Notes under the pieces: model-generated
What the model was told of the DNA's origin: nothing
The model's database searches: none
What the model saw: only the letters and a program-made list of their open reading frames with translations
Part shown: positions 53,050-64,000 of the stretch, one piece after another
How the letters are laid out: each line of letters opens with the position of its first letter
Position numbering within the stretch: position 1 is the stretch's first letter
Made by a program: the position numbers and the translations under genes
Source: Citrus sinensis
Taxonomy: Eukaryota > Streptophyta > Magnoliopsida > Sapindales > Rutaceae
DNA length: 64,000 nucleotides
NCBI RefSeq assembly: GCF_022201045.2
Contig: NC_068562.1
Location: 5,872,001 to 5,936,000 of the forward strand
Reading direction: 5' to 3'

Positions 53050-53857
53050 ATGATGAGGCAGAGATGCACCGATTCAACATTTTCTTTTTTCATACGTAAA
53101 TAATTTTTCTTAAAAGATAGGGTTGAGTAAACACAAATTGATTTTTAGTCTCTTATCTTCCTTATAATTTAAATTCGGATGTTTAAATAAAATCACTTAA
53201 TCGGTCATCTCCTGAAACAAATCTCAATTCGACATTCAACATCTCTCATCTTATATTTGCATTGATGCTACAATATTGTCATATTATCTCAATGCTGATG
53301 CTATCATATTTGGTTGAGATAAAATTCAATGCTCAATTGAGTTTTTGTTGAGTATCGAATCAATAAATATAATTATTTTTATTTTTACCTAATAACTATT
53401 GATAAACTTAGCTTAGCAATAAATTGTTATCCGTTCGGCTAATCCAGTGAGTATAAATCTAAGTGTCGGAGAGAAAAGGGCAAAATTTATTAAGTTCTTT
53501 AATTGTTTGTCGAGAGATATTTTTAAGCCTCGTTGGTATTGCAACTTGCAATCGAATATTGCTCATTAATAGACGAATTGACTTTCCAAAGGGATTTTAC
53601 CAAACCACAGGTCAATTGCATTGAGATTGCGTACGATTAGGGTTAGATTTAGATCGTGACATAATCAAGCTCTGATTATGGACCGCACACTATAAATTAC
53701 AATTTTTTTTAGCCAAAAATTAACGAATATTCAAACTAAATGCTTTTCTTCACCGGGGTGGAAAGTATCAAAATGTCGTGAGAGAAGGGCTGCAATTGGA
53801 TGTCATTTTTTTTTAAAGTTTAATCTTGTCCGTAAATGTAATAATTTGTCATTTAAT

Positions 53858-54022
53858 GGGATCAAGCTATGTTACGTCATGTATAATATAGACTAACTTT
53901 TGAGTTGTTACTCAAAATTATAAAATTGTAGTATTTAAAACAATTAAATTACTGTAAGTGACAATTAATAGATTGGTTGTATGTCACATTGTATGTAACA
54001 TAACTTACACATAGTCTGGCTC
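53858..54022. mobile_element. small MITE with probable 8-bp target-site duplication
   Basis: CATTTAAT occurs exactly at 53850-53857 and 54023-54030. Between them a 165-bp AT-rich unit has related ends: GGGATCAAGCTATGT on the left, and GAGCCAGACTATGT when the right end is read in reverse. Both sides also contain GTTACGTCATGTA-like and GTTACATACAATG-like sequence. An 8-bp duplication points to the hAT superfamily. Confidence 0.6.
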
Positions 54023-54074
54023 CATTTAATATTATTTTTTACTCAGTACTCACTAGTCACGACTCAGCACAGTA

Positions 54075-54833
54075 TGTTATGTCTGTGGAAAATAGCCAAG
54101 CACCACCTTTTCTAGAAGGTGGTGCCCACCATTTTTGAAAAAGAATGCGGCTATTGCTGTATTCATTGAATCAAAGAAAACAAAAAGAAGAAGGATTTGG
54201 TGCCACCCAAAGAAAAAAAAAGAGAGAAGAAAAAAAAGAGATGCTGGGCCGAAAAAGGAAAAGAAAAAATAATAATAATAATAATTAAATATTAAATGAA
54301 CAGTAGCCAAAATTTTGGCTATAAATAGAGAGGCTCCCTCCTCATTTTATTCATTTTATTTTTCTTTAAGTTGCCCTTGTCTGTTTTGTAAAAGAGAAAG
54401 AGTTGTGTGAGAGATTAAGGGTTTTATTACTCTTGTGTAATTAGTGAGTGAGAGATTGAGTGTATTGAAGTTCTAGGTAGTGAACCAAAAGATTATAATA
54501 CTTGTAATCCTCATATCACTAGTATAATATTTTTATTCTGTCTTCGCTCGTGGACATAGGCTAAAAGCCGAACCACGTAATTTATGGTGTCCTCTTTTGT
54601 GGTTGTTATTTGTTTTCTTCCAATTTCACTTTAACTGCGTATCTGCTTCACCCATCAATTTCCTAACATTGGTATCAGAGCTATTGGTTGAATTTTTTAG
54701 AGTCGGGTACTGTTCACGTAAGGGGTACTATTTACGTATATGGCACTGGTCACGTATACAGTACTGTTCATATATACGGTACGGTTTACGAGAAACAATG
54801 GGAGCGATCCAAGAATTTTGCGATGCAAAGTAG
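54075..54833 (+). mobile_element. truncated Copia-type LTR retrotransposon: 5' LTR, PBS and start of gag
   Basis: The 5' LTR (54075-54668, 594 bp) begins TGTTATGTCTGTGG and ends CCTAACA, with TGTTA/TAACA inverted ends and a TATA-like CTATAAATAGAG near 54320. The primer-binding site TGGTATCAGAGC follows at 54670-54681, complementary to initiator tRNA-Met. The leader holds five degenerate 17-19 bp repeats of GTACTGTTCACGTATA (54706-54790). An ATG at 54798 opens a 12-codon frame MGAIQEFCDAK that ends at TAG. No polyprotein and no 3' LTR follow. Confidence 0.8.
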
Positions 54834-54867
54834 GAAATAGTGGTGTGAGTAAAGCAACTATGTGGTA

Positions 54868-55320
54868 CCATTTATTTTACAAAAACTTTGAAAAATAAGA
54901 AAATTATAATTATAAAAATACACCTAAGTTTAATAAAAAATAAATCCCAAAATTAGAATTTTTATTTTTAATACAAATCTAAATAAAAATTATAATTATA
55001 AAAATAATTACAAAATTTGGGGATTTAATAAAAATCTCCTAAATTATTAAAATTTTGGAATTTATTTTTTAATAAATAAATTCAGTTATTTTAATAAAAA
55101 TTTGCTAAATTATAATTTTTAATAAATAAATTCCGTCATTTTTATTAAAATTTTGCAAAATTATAAATTTTTAATGAAAATAATTATTAAAATTTTAATA
55201 ATCTAAATTAAATAAAAATCAGTTGAGCACCTTTGTTTGAGATTTATTTTTTATTAAATTTAGGGGTATTTTTATAATTATAATTTTCTTATTTTTTAAA
55301 GTTTTTGTAAAATAAAATGG
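54868..55320. repeat. AT-rich foldback with about 88-bp arms
   Basis: The left arm starts CCATTTATTTTACAAAAACTTT (written here as its first 20 or so bases) and is mirrored by the right arm ending GTTTTTGTAAAATAAAATGG at 55320. The arms share AAGAAAATTATAATTATAAAAATA with few mismatches. The interior has repeated AATAAATAAATTC and ATTAAAATTTT words. It begins just past the truncated Copia leader, so it may have replaced the internal part of that element. Confidence 0.7.
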
Positions 55321-55977
55321 TCTTTTAATTTATTTAGGGGTAAAATTATCATTTCATTTAAATTATTTAACGGTGTTAGTTAAAAAGTGGTTAGTTGATA
55401 CAAATTAAAAAAAAATGGTGCAAAGAACATGTTAGAATTTTTTTTTAGTTGGATGAACATAAAGTAAAAAAGAGGTGGTGCAGTGATAATTTCCCTTTTA
55501 TTTAATGTTACAAGTTGTCCTTAATAGTAATTTTAACTACTGATATTTTTATATATAAAATTTTATAAAATATGAGTTTCTAGAGTGTTTTTTTTGGAAT
55601 ACAAACAGTTTCAATCAATTTTATTCAGTGAACTATTAAAACTCGAGATAATTTTGATTTTAAAAAATCCAGACTAACAATTTTTTTAGTGCACTGATAT
55701 TTAAACAAAAAAAAAAAAAATCAGATGAAATGCTAAAGAGGCGGTGTTTAATCTCAATCGGATTTAAATATTTAATTGCCAACACAGTAAGCCCGCCGAA
55801 CGCATACACCGATTTTGTCAATTGTTTGTCAGGTTCTGTCTAGTCTTTTTAATTTTTATTATCTTTTTGAAGTAAATAACAATTCACGGTCTCTTTCGAT
55901 GATTCCCGTGTTATTGGAAAACAATAGTTACCGCAATTTGACGATAATTTACAGTACCATCAGTCTCACTTCATCTC

Positions 55978-55984
55978 TATAAAT
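55978..55984 (+). promoter_or_regulatory. TATA box of UGT copy 1
   Basis: TATAAAT lies about 85 bp upstream of the ATG at 56065, close to the spacing in UGT copy 2, which supports both. Confidence 0.5.
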
Positions 55985-56064
55985 TGCAAAGCTGACACCA
56001 TAAGTCTCTGCACTGCATACAGGCTTGCTATTGAACTGAATCCACTTGATAGTTGATTCAAAAG

Positions 56065-59000
56065 ATGGATCCAGCCGGAGCAAGAAAAGTTCATGCAGTA
56101 TGCGTTCCATATCCAGCACAAGGCCATGTAAGTCCCTTGATGCAAGTAGCCAAACTTTTACATTCAAAAGGCTTCCATATAACCTTTGTGAACACCGAGT
56201 ACAATCACAGACGTCTAATCCGATCAAAAGGGCCAGACTACGTAAAGGGTCTGCCCGATTTTCGATTCGAAACCATTCCGGACGGATTACCGCCGTCTGA
56301 TCGTGATGCAACACAAGATGTTCCCGCGTTATGTGATTCCACTAGAAAAAACTGTTTGGCTCCATTCTTGGAGTTGCTGGGTAAATTAAATTCATCAGCC
56401 GATGATCAGGTGCCGCCGGTTACTTGCGTGGTTTCCGATGGAGTAATGGGGTTCGGTCGAAAGGCAGCTCAAATGCTTGGAATACTGGACATACAATTCT
56501 GGACTGCGTCAGCTTGCGGCATGATGGGATATTTGCAACACGTTGAGCTTCTAAAACGAGGCATTGTTCCTTTCCAAGGTACATGCTTAAGCTTTTTGTT
56601 CTTGCTTTCTCTTTCTTTCCATCCGTTCCTTTTAATTCCATAACATAAGATCTATCTTAATTTATGAACTGAATTTGTAAAACATAGCAATATTTTCATT
56701 CATTCTACTTCCGGCTTAATTTTATACATGAATAAGAACTATCGAAATTTATAAGTAAAATTTGCACTGGGTTTTATTGATGTTCGGTGTCTTAATATTA
56801 AAGATTAAACTTTTGTTTTCATTTGAAATATTTCATTTCATCTCTATTAGTCTATTATTCTTTTTGAATTGATCTCTGTTTGTCAATAAATTCTTAAAAA
56901 GTAATCGTACGGTTAATTTTGCCTCTAAAGAGGGAAAATTGATTTTCACTAGCAACAACATTGTAAGTGATTTTTTAAAAATAAAATAAAATAAAATAAA
57001 AAGTTTGTAAGTCGATTTTCTTGTTGTTCGTGCCTGTGGTGGTGTCATACTGCCAAGGGATTAGGCTAGTTATCGGCCTACAGGGACCCATTTTATTTGT
57101 ATAAAAATTTACTAATAAATATCTATTGAACCATACTTCGTTGTGGTGTGCTATCTGACATAAGACCAATCATAAAATGGTGAGGTTTGTTTGTACTCAT
57201 TAATTTTCTCTCTTTTTTTTTTTTAATTAAAAATTTTATTATTAAAATTAATTTTTAATAATGTTACTCAATTAATTATTTCTTTTCTTTTCACTTTCAA
57301 TTCCTCAATTCTCATCAATTCTTTCATATATTTTCTTTTAACTACATACTACAAATAATTGGTTTCGTTTAAATTATCATAAATTAAGAGGATCAAAATC
57401 CATCATTCAAAAATAAAAATCACCAAATTTTGTCAATTATGAAAATTAATGAACATTAGGAATGTAAATTTTACCAACCACTAAAATTTGTGAGTATTAA
57501 GAAAAAATATTATACATAGAAAATATGAAATAGAGACTATGATTCACTAATAAAGCAAAACAAAGAATTCAAAAAAAGAGTAGAATTGAGAGTTAAATTA
57601 GCAGAATGTGAAAGTAGAGAAAGGCTGTGCAAATCTTGGAGCAGAGAGAGAAAGAGATTTCAAATTTTTAATTACGTATTTATTTTCTAAAATAGGTGCA
57701 GAAAAAAATTTAATGGATTCAAATAATTCCACCGTTTATTTTTTTTGGTCTTGACCATGAGGTATTCTGGGGAGGGCCCCAACTGTGGGAGGCACCTTTA
57801 AGCCCGTACCACAACCTAGACTAGAAGTCCCCGCTCGAACCGGGAGGCAAGTTCTCCCAACAAATGCGACTTCCCTGCGACTCGAACTGGAGAGCAAATC
57901 TTGTCAAATCACTTAAGGGGACTCCATTTACCAATGAAGCCAACATTTTATTAGTATAATTCCACCGTTTATAAAAGCACTAATTAACCACTTAATGTCA
58001 GTGTCCTTGTAATTTTTTAAAGCTGTGGACATTTGGACATTTTACCTAGCAGCTGCATCTTTTCTTTTTCAAACATAATTTTTTGGCCTCAAAAAGTATT
58101 TTTTTTTTCATATTACAATATAATTATATTAATGTTACAATCACAAGTTTAAACTTGTCCAGACATATCTTAACATAATTCATTTGGCCTAATTATTTTT
58201 TTTCATATTACAATATAATTATATTAATGATGTGACAAGGAGATTGTGACCTAAAAAAAGAACTCTCTGAGTTTTTATCCCCTTATATTTTGAATCCTTG
58301 CTCCGCACCTGCCAATTATCATCACCTCAACACACCATAGAAGCTCAATGCGTTTACAACGATTTAGCATTTTAATCATTTATAGGTGAAGTCTCAATGA
58401 TTGGTAATGTGATGAAGTTGGCACTTGGCACTACCTCTCCTCTGAGTATATTTTGACTCATCCTCTCAGCCATAAACTAACAAGTTAAAACTATTTTTGT
58501 GTTTCAGATGAAAAATTCCTTACGGATGGCACTCTTGAGAAACCTATTGATTGGATCCCCGGCATGAGCAATATTCGGCTCAGGGATTTACCAAGCTTTA
58601 TCAGAACCACCGATCCTAACGAAATTATGTTCGATTTCTTGGGCTCAGAAGCACAAAATTGCTTCAAATCTTCTGCAATCATATTTAACACATTCGATGA
58701 GTTTGAACATGAAGCTTTAGAGGTTATTGCTTCGAAATTCCCTAACATTTACACCGTAGGTCCACTCCCGTTGCTCTGCAAGCAAGTGGTTGAAGCCAAA
58801 TTTAGGTCATTTGGATCAAGCTTGTGGAAGGAAGACACTGACTGTCTCAAATGGCTCGACAAAAGAGACGCCAATTCAGTTGTGTACGTTAATTATGGCA
58901 GCATTACTGTGATGACAGAGCAACACTTGACAGAATTTGCATGGGGTCTTGCAAATAGCAAGCGTCCATTTTTATGGATTCTTAGGCCGGACGTTGTGAT

Positions 59001-59463
59001 GGGCGACTCCGTGGTCTTGCCTGACGAGTATTTTGAAGAGATCAAGGATAGAGGATTCATAGTTAGCTGGTGCAACCAAGAGCAAGTGCTGTCACACCCC
59101 TCTGTTGGAGCTTTTCTGACACATTGTGGCTGGAATTCTACAATGGAGAGCATTTGCGGCGGCGTGCCTGTAATCTGCTGGCCTTTCTTTGCTGAGCAAC
59201 AAACAAATTGCAGATATGCATGCACAACTTGGGGCATTGGCATGGAAGTCAATCACGATGTGAAGCGTGGTGACATTGAAGCTCTTGTTAAGGAAATGAT
59301 GGACGGAGATGAAGGAAAGAAAATGAGGCAGAAGGCTTGGGAATGGAAAAAGAAAGCTGAAGCAGCGACTGCCGTTGGAGGTCAGTCTTACAATAATTTT
59401 GACAGATTAGTTAAGATGGTTCTTCAGCAAGGAAATTGGACCGGAACCGAAACCCTTCACTAG
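56065..59463 (+). CDS. UDP-glycosyltransferase, UGT85 type, copy 1
   Basis: Two exons, 56065-56578 and 58508-59463, give about 489 residues, typical for family 1 plant UGTs. The intron splits an Asp codon in phase 1 after GIVPFQ, as in copy 2. N-terminal domain: [10 protein letters not shown] with the likely catalytic His21 and its partner Asp125 in [10 protein letters not shown]-terminal domain: the 44-residue PSPG donor-binding box, residues 359-402, starting WCNQEQVL and containing THCGWNS and ending FFAEQQ. The final Gln fits UDP-glucose as donor. UGT85 enzymes glucosylate small acceptors such as iridoid aglycones, cyanohydrins, terpenols and cytokinins; the acceptor is not predictable. 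Start chosen at the ATG before DPAGARKVH. Oddity: Asn361 replaces the near-invariant Pro of WCPQ. The 1929-bp intron contains a SINE. Confidence 0.95.
57740..57955 (-). mobile_element. tRNA-derived SINE in the UGT copy 1 intron
   Basis: Read on the minus strand, a pol III A box TGGCTTCATTGG (57931-57942) is followed about 50 bp later by a B box AGTTCGAGTCG (57878-57888), as in tRNA-derived SINEs. The element ends in an A-rich tail (the T-run at 57740-57746). It is flanked by a perfect 17-bp target-site duplication ATAATTCCACCGTTTAT at 57723-57739 and 57956-57972. Length about 216 bp. It is much GC-richer than the intron. A second B-box-like GGTTCGAGC lies inside the body. Confidence 0.9.
58100..58230. 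repeat. partial local duplication in the UGT copy 1 intron
   Basis: TTTTTTTCATATTACAATATAATTATATTAATG (about 33 bp, quoted only to locate it by its CATATTACAATATAATTATA core) occurs near 58109 and again near 58205, about 95 bp apart. It may reflect a small tandem duplication that has since diverged in its intervening part. Confidence 0.5.
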
Positions 59464-61433
59464 TCCGTCGCCACAGGCCTTTAAACTCTAATAAATATCT
59501 TCTTGGAGTTTCTCGTTTTTTCAAATTAATTATGCTTTGAGATGTTTTGCTTCATTTCATTTCCATGCCTACAATATTATTATTAATCTTTTTCTGGAAC
59601 CGAAAAATCAAATAGATTGAATAAAACCTATGGTTAAGTGTTAGCAAGCTGAGTGTTGCTTACTAAATAAGAGGAAGCTCAACTGAGTAACACAGCCAAA
59701 CTCCGCCCCCAAATAATTTAAGTGATAAACCAAATTGCATGAACAATCATTCCCAAATACGGATTCTGAAAAACAACTTCATAAGGAGGTTTCATGGCCA
59801 ATTATTTTGTTACTATGAGTAAGATGATTAATCGTTTAATTAGAATTTGAATCGTAAGATTTCATTTTAGGGTTTGCTCAAGTTATATTTATTGTTATTT
59901 ACAATAATACAAAAATGAATAACCGAGTAGTGAGGTTAGGTAGATCAGTAAATGAATTTTATCTAAACACGAGTAGTTGATATGTCTTTTATCACAATTA
60001 TTGAGATGGACATAAAACATCATCTTTAATATTGACGTAGAGAAATATGCTTATACGAAAACGAGTTGTGACATTTAAGTTAGCTCCCTCCACTAGATTT
60101 TTGATTAAAAAAATAATAATATATCATTTATTACTTAAAACCCATAAAGTTTTTCTTCTTGTTAGTGCCATCCTAATGTCAGGAAACAGGATTCGAGACC
60201 AAGAAGGGTCTCGCTAAGCTGCCGCGGCAGCTGTCACTTTTGCACGATCCCATCTCTTGCTTATGTCAGGAAACAGGATTCGAGACCAAGAAGGGTCTAG
60301 CTAAGCTGCCGCGGCAGCTGTCACTTTTGCACGATCCCATCTCTTGTGTCGTTATTTATTTATTGCGACTTACAGCTAAATGCAACACCTGGACCCTACT
60401 CACATGCAGTCTGAGACTCGCAGGATCAATAATGAATACATTTATTTGTAGTGGCCCATGGGAATGTGTACTGATCAGTAGAGTTTTCTTTTACGCAATT
60501 CGATGCATCAGCAGGCGTGTTTTCCACGGTTTCTAAATTCCCACCATGGAATTGTCCAAAAAAAAAATTCCCATAATTGAAAGTATTACGACATTCTGGA
60601 TCTAATAGTTACATTTTACTGAATTAATAATTTCCCTTCATGGCATGTCAACAATTATAAACATTTTTTTTTCTTTTTTTGTGGGCGCAAGGGAGCTTAG
60701 CTTGAAAAATATCTCGGAGTAGGGAGTAAAAGATTTAGATTCAAATTTTAATTACATGTGTCAATTAAAAATTATTTTTAAAATGTAGACTGTGCGCACT
60801 TTGTGGTTCTTACTATCTTAGTAGATGAGTTATCTCATGCATGAATCATAATATATCTATTTTTTAAAAATAATTGATGATAGTATATCTATTTTTTTAA
60901 ATGATTGATGATAGTGTCTCTTGCGAGAACAGCAAGCAAAATACCATTTAATTAAGAAAGGCCTCCCTCAGTCCCTCTCATATATTTAGGAAATGTCTCG
61001 TCATGCTTTGATGGTAGAAAGATTTCATTAAAGTTTTAATGTTTTAATTATTTTACCATTTTATCCTTTGCATATTGTTTACTTAATATGTAGTCATCGC
61101 TGGTAGTTGTCAAACCTATGACATGAGTCTACTATTACACGAACACCATATTTTAGGGAAATTTTTTTTTTGAAAAGTTTGAAATATGAAAGAATTTTCT
61201 ATCAGTTTATTTACTAGTTGTTTATTGTAGGTGTATTTAGTTAGAAATGGACCAAGTTTCACTTCTCTTTTGTGTATTTGTTGAAAAGCATTAATGGAAT
61301 AATATTTGCTAGTCACTATTATATGCATTTTTTTTTCTTTTTTTGTTGTTTAGGCACGTATCTCCAACGATTATATTTTCAAATTATTGAAAAAAATACT
61401 GTTTTAATTAATTCATGAAAGATAACTTGCGGC
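59464..61433. other. intergenic spacer between the two UGT genes
   Basis: No gene is supported. Apart from the 87-bp tandem duplication listed separately, it is AT-rich. A SINE-like stretch near 60690-60830 (GAGCTTAGCTTGAAAAATATC, AGATTCAAATTTTAATTAC) resembles a degraded tRNA-derived element without visible target-site duplication. Confidence 0.45.
60176..60348. repeat. near-perfect 87-bp tandem duplication with a GC palindrome
   Basis: Copies at 60176-60262 and 60263-60348 start ATGTCAGGAAACAGG and differ at one internal position (TCTCGCT against TCTAGCT). Each has a 14-bp perfect palindrome GCTGCCGCGGCAGC, and GGATTCGAGACC, which resembles a pol III B box. It is GC-rich in an AT-rich spacer. 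The identity suggests a recent duplication. Confidence 0.9.
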
Positions 61434-61440
61434 TATAAAG
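61434..61440 (+). promoter_or_regulatory. TATA box of UGT copy 2
   Basis: TATAAAG within GGCTATAAAGGCC lies 80 bp upstream of the ATG at 61514. Confidence 0.55.
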
Positions 61441-61513
61441 GCCAACCTACCCAACTACTCAAGTCATCGCGCAGGTACTGAATCTGAATCCAGTTTACAA
61501 TTGCTTGGTGAAT

Positions 61514-63814
61514 ATGGGTTCAATTGGAGTCACAAAGCAGCATGTGATTGTCCTTCCTTATCCATCACAAGGCCATATTACTCCAATGATGCAGCTGGCC
61601 AAACTTTTACACTCAAAAGGCTTTCATGTCACCTTCGTTAATACTGAGTTCAATCACAATCGATTTATTCGGAACAAAGGACCCGATTCTCTAAAGGGCC
61701 TACCCGATTTTCGATTCGAAACCATTCCAGACGGATTGCCACCGTCTGATCGTGATGCAACGCAGGATCTTCCTGCTTTATGCAGTTCGATAAGAAAAAC
61801 TTGTTTGGCTCCATTCTTGGAATTGCTTGGTAAGTTGAATTCATCAGGCAATGTGCCACAAGTCACTTGCGTAGTTTCTGATGGAATCATGGGATTTGGT
61901 GCCAAGGCTGCTCGGATACTTGGCATACCAGATGTCCAGTTATGGACGGCCTCGGCTTGTGGCTTTTTGGCAGCTTCTCAATTTCCTGAACTTGTCAATA
62001 GAGGAATTGTTCCATTTGAAGGTACGTATGATTTATCCTACAATTCGCTGTCTATTCCTATATTACTGTAATTTGTATTACTTACAAACTTTTTGGTTAT
62101 AAAGTTAGATATAAAAATTAAAGCTTGTATTTGAACTAATATAATTTACATAAGACACTTATATCCATCATCATCATCGTCACGTACGTATAATGATCGT
62201 GTAAGTAATTAATTGACACATGATACTAATCCTCTGCTACATAGTTGAAATTCAATATTTATATTTCAACTTTCTAAGAATAGTTTTATTTAGAATTAAT
62301 TTCAAATTATTTTTTTATAAAATAATAATATTCAAAATACCTTCTAAATTATCATAAATCTCCACTCACCCCATTATATTTATAACATAATTTAATTTTC
62401 TTTTAGGGTTTAAGTGGCAACTGCCGATCATGAGCAATGACCGCTCGTAGATCGAGTTTCGAGAAAGAAAAAAAAAAAAAAAAAAAGAGTGCAGACTAAG
62501 ACCATAATGCAATTATGCATATCGGACAACTTTCTTGGAAAACACCAAAAATAAGAAAATAGATAGACACGTGTGAGTTATCCGATTTGTGTAATGTTTA
62601 CTGATTTACTCGACCTACCCGTGTATTTAATCTAACCAAAATGTTGAGTTGGCAAGTGATATAAAAAAATGATGGGCTTTCGAATCTGCATTAATTATGT
62701 ATACTGTCAAGGATTCGGCCGTAGTTATGCTAATTTCTGAACCCAAGTAGCCAATGATTAAAACTTTATGGGCCTTCAAATTTTTAGTTACAGCTCAGAC
62801 AATCTATTTAAGGATAAATTTGGGATTTAGAAAAATAATAATTAAGGAACATTATTGTAATCTGAACTGCGTCGTGTTACAGATGAAAAATTCCTTACGG
62901 ATGGGACTCTCGATGCAGCTGTTGATTGGGTACCCGGCATGAGCAACATGCGATTAAAGGACTTTCCAAGCCTTATGAGAGTCACTGATGCTAACGATAT
63001 CTTGTTCAATTACATGAAAACAGAAGTGCAAAACTGCCTGGAATCGTCCGCAATCATATTTAACACGTTTGATGAGCATGAAGGTAAAGTGTTAGAGGCT
63101 ATTGCTTCCAAGTCCCCTAACATTTACACAGTAGGTCCACTTCACTTGCTTTGTCGGCACTTGCCCGAAAGTGAATTCAAGTCATTCAGATCAAATTTGT
63201 GGAAGGAAGATCCAGAATGTCTCAAATGGCTCAACGAAAAGGAACCCAATTCCGTTGCTTATGTGAATTACGGTAGTATAACTGTGATGACGGACGAACA
63301 AATGAAAGAATTTGCATGGGGTCTTGCAAATAGCGGGCACCCATTTTTATGGATAGTTAGGCCAGATATGGTAACAGGTGATTCTGCGATCTTATCCCAA
63401 GAATTTTACGAAGAGATAAAGGACAGAGGAATGATAGCAAATTGGTGTCCGCAGGATAAAGTGCTCTCCCACCCATCAGTTAGTGTTTTTTTAACCCACG
63501 GCGGTTGGAATTCTATTTTAGAGAGTGTAAGCGGAGGTGTTCCTATAATTTGTTGGCCTTTTTTTGCTGAGCAACAAACAAATTGTAGATATGCGTCTAC
63601 AACTTGGGGCATTGGCATGGAAGTGAATCGAGATGCAAGCCGGGAGGACATTGCGGCTCTTGTCAAAGAAATTATGGAAGGGGACAAAGGGAAGCTAATC
63701 AGGCAAAATGTTCAGGATTGGAGAAAGAAAGCTGAAGCAGCCACAGATGTTGGAGGAGCATCTTTCAATAACTTCAATAAATGCATCAAGGAAGTTCTAC
63801 ATTATCATCGCTAG
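61514..63814 (+). CDS. UDP-glycosyltransferase, UGT85 type, copy 2
   Basis: Two exons, 61514-62021 and 62883-63814, give about 479 residues. It is the tandem paralogue of copy 1: same intron position and phase (after GIVPFE), and long identical blocks such as [20 protein letters not shown] and [11 protein letters not shown]. His21 in PYPSQGH and Asp123 in VVSDGIMGF form the expected catalytic pair. The PSPG box spans residues 357-400, WCPQDKVL through FFAEQQ, ending in Gln as in glucosyltransferases. Oddities: the normally THCGWNS block reads THGGWNS (Gly376 for Cys), preceded by SVSVF where the family usually has a Gly after SV. The upstream in-frame TTG at 61505 is not a start; ATG at 61514 aligns with copy 1. 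The acceptor is unknown, and divergence in the N-terminal half suggests it may differ from copy 1. Confidence 0.95.
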
Positions 63815-64000
63815 AACATATATGTTTGGTAATGTTGGTTTCCCATTTCAAATATCGTATTCTCAGCGTTATGGTTCCCGTGAGTTAGTTGTACTTTCAT
63901 ATCCTATGTGATTGTTTAATAACTTGTATTTCTGATTTTTCATCACTAGTTCCACTCAGCGGGGGAAAAAAAGTTTCATCAATTTCTCATTATTATACGA

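Noticed and set aside
58893-59252. Minus-strand 119-codon open frame over UGT copy 1 exon 2
   Set aside because: It is the antisense shadow of the highly constrained PSPG-coding region; a similar antisense frame occurs in copy 2.

Overview
The window is plant nuclear DNA, from a eudicot. Genes are split by many GT-AG introns, intergenic DNA is very AT-rich and full of small transposable elements, and the proteins belong to plant families (plastid class II DAHP synthase, EPF-like peptide, UGT85-type glucosyltransferases, plant MED18). The overall look would fit a Citrus-type genome, but nothing in the sequence proves the genus.

Layout. 0.6-3.2 kb (+): ABCG half-transporter. 5.3-9.7 kb (+): nuclear poly(A)-binding RRM protein. 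10.2-11.7 kb: a tiny LTR retroelement (TRIM) that may sit inside a hAT-like element. 13.3-15.7 kb (-): plastid DAHP synthase. 19.7-22.7 kb (+): unrecognised membrane/coiled-coil protein. 23.6-27.3 kb (+): unrecognised conserved-looking protein with 14 exons, one of which has lost its GT splice donor beside a 22-C run. 28.8-30.1 kb: long foldback element. 35.1-35.6 kb (+): secreted EPFL peptide. 38.6-40.9 kb (+): Mediator subunit MED18. 41.7-44.4 kb (+): plastid CbbY-like HAD hydrolase. 45-56 kb: gene-poor repeat island holding an orphan exon, a solo LTR, a roughly 150-bp tandem array, two sibling Mutator-type MITEs, hAT MITEs and a truncated Copia element. 56.1-63.8 kb (+): two tandem UGT85-type glucosyltransferases, the first with a SINE in its intron.

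The genes do not form a pathway or operon; each is an ordinary plant gene with its own promoter. The only functional cluster is the UGT pair, a tandem duplication with the same intron position and phase. I found no convincing new multi-gene system. The best leads are the broken splice donor at 24231, the dense set of non-autonomous elements whose target-site duplications can be read directly, the orphan coding exon at 44949-45065, and unusual residues in the sugar-donor motifs of both UGTs.

Coordinates of multi-exon genes run from start codon to stop codon; exon limits are given in the evidence and were checked by hand for reading-frame continuity. Family names come from recognition of motifs and recalled homologues, not from a database search.
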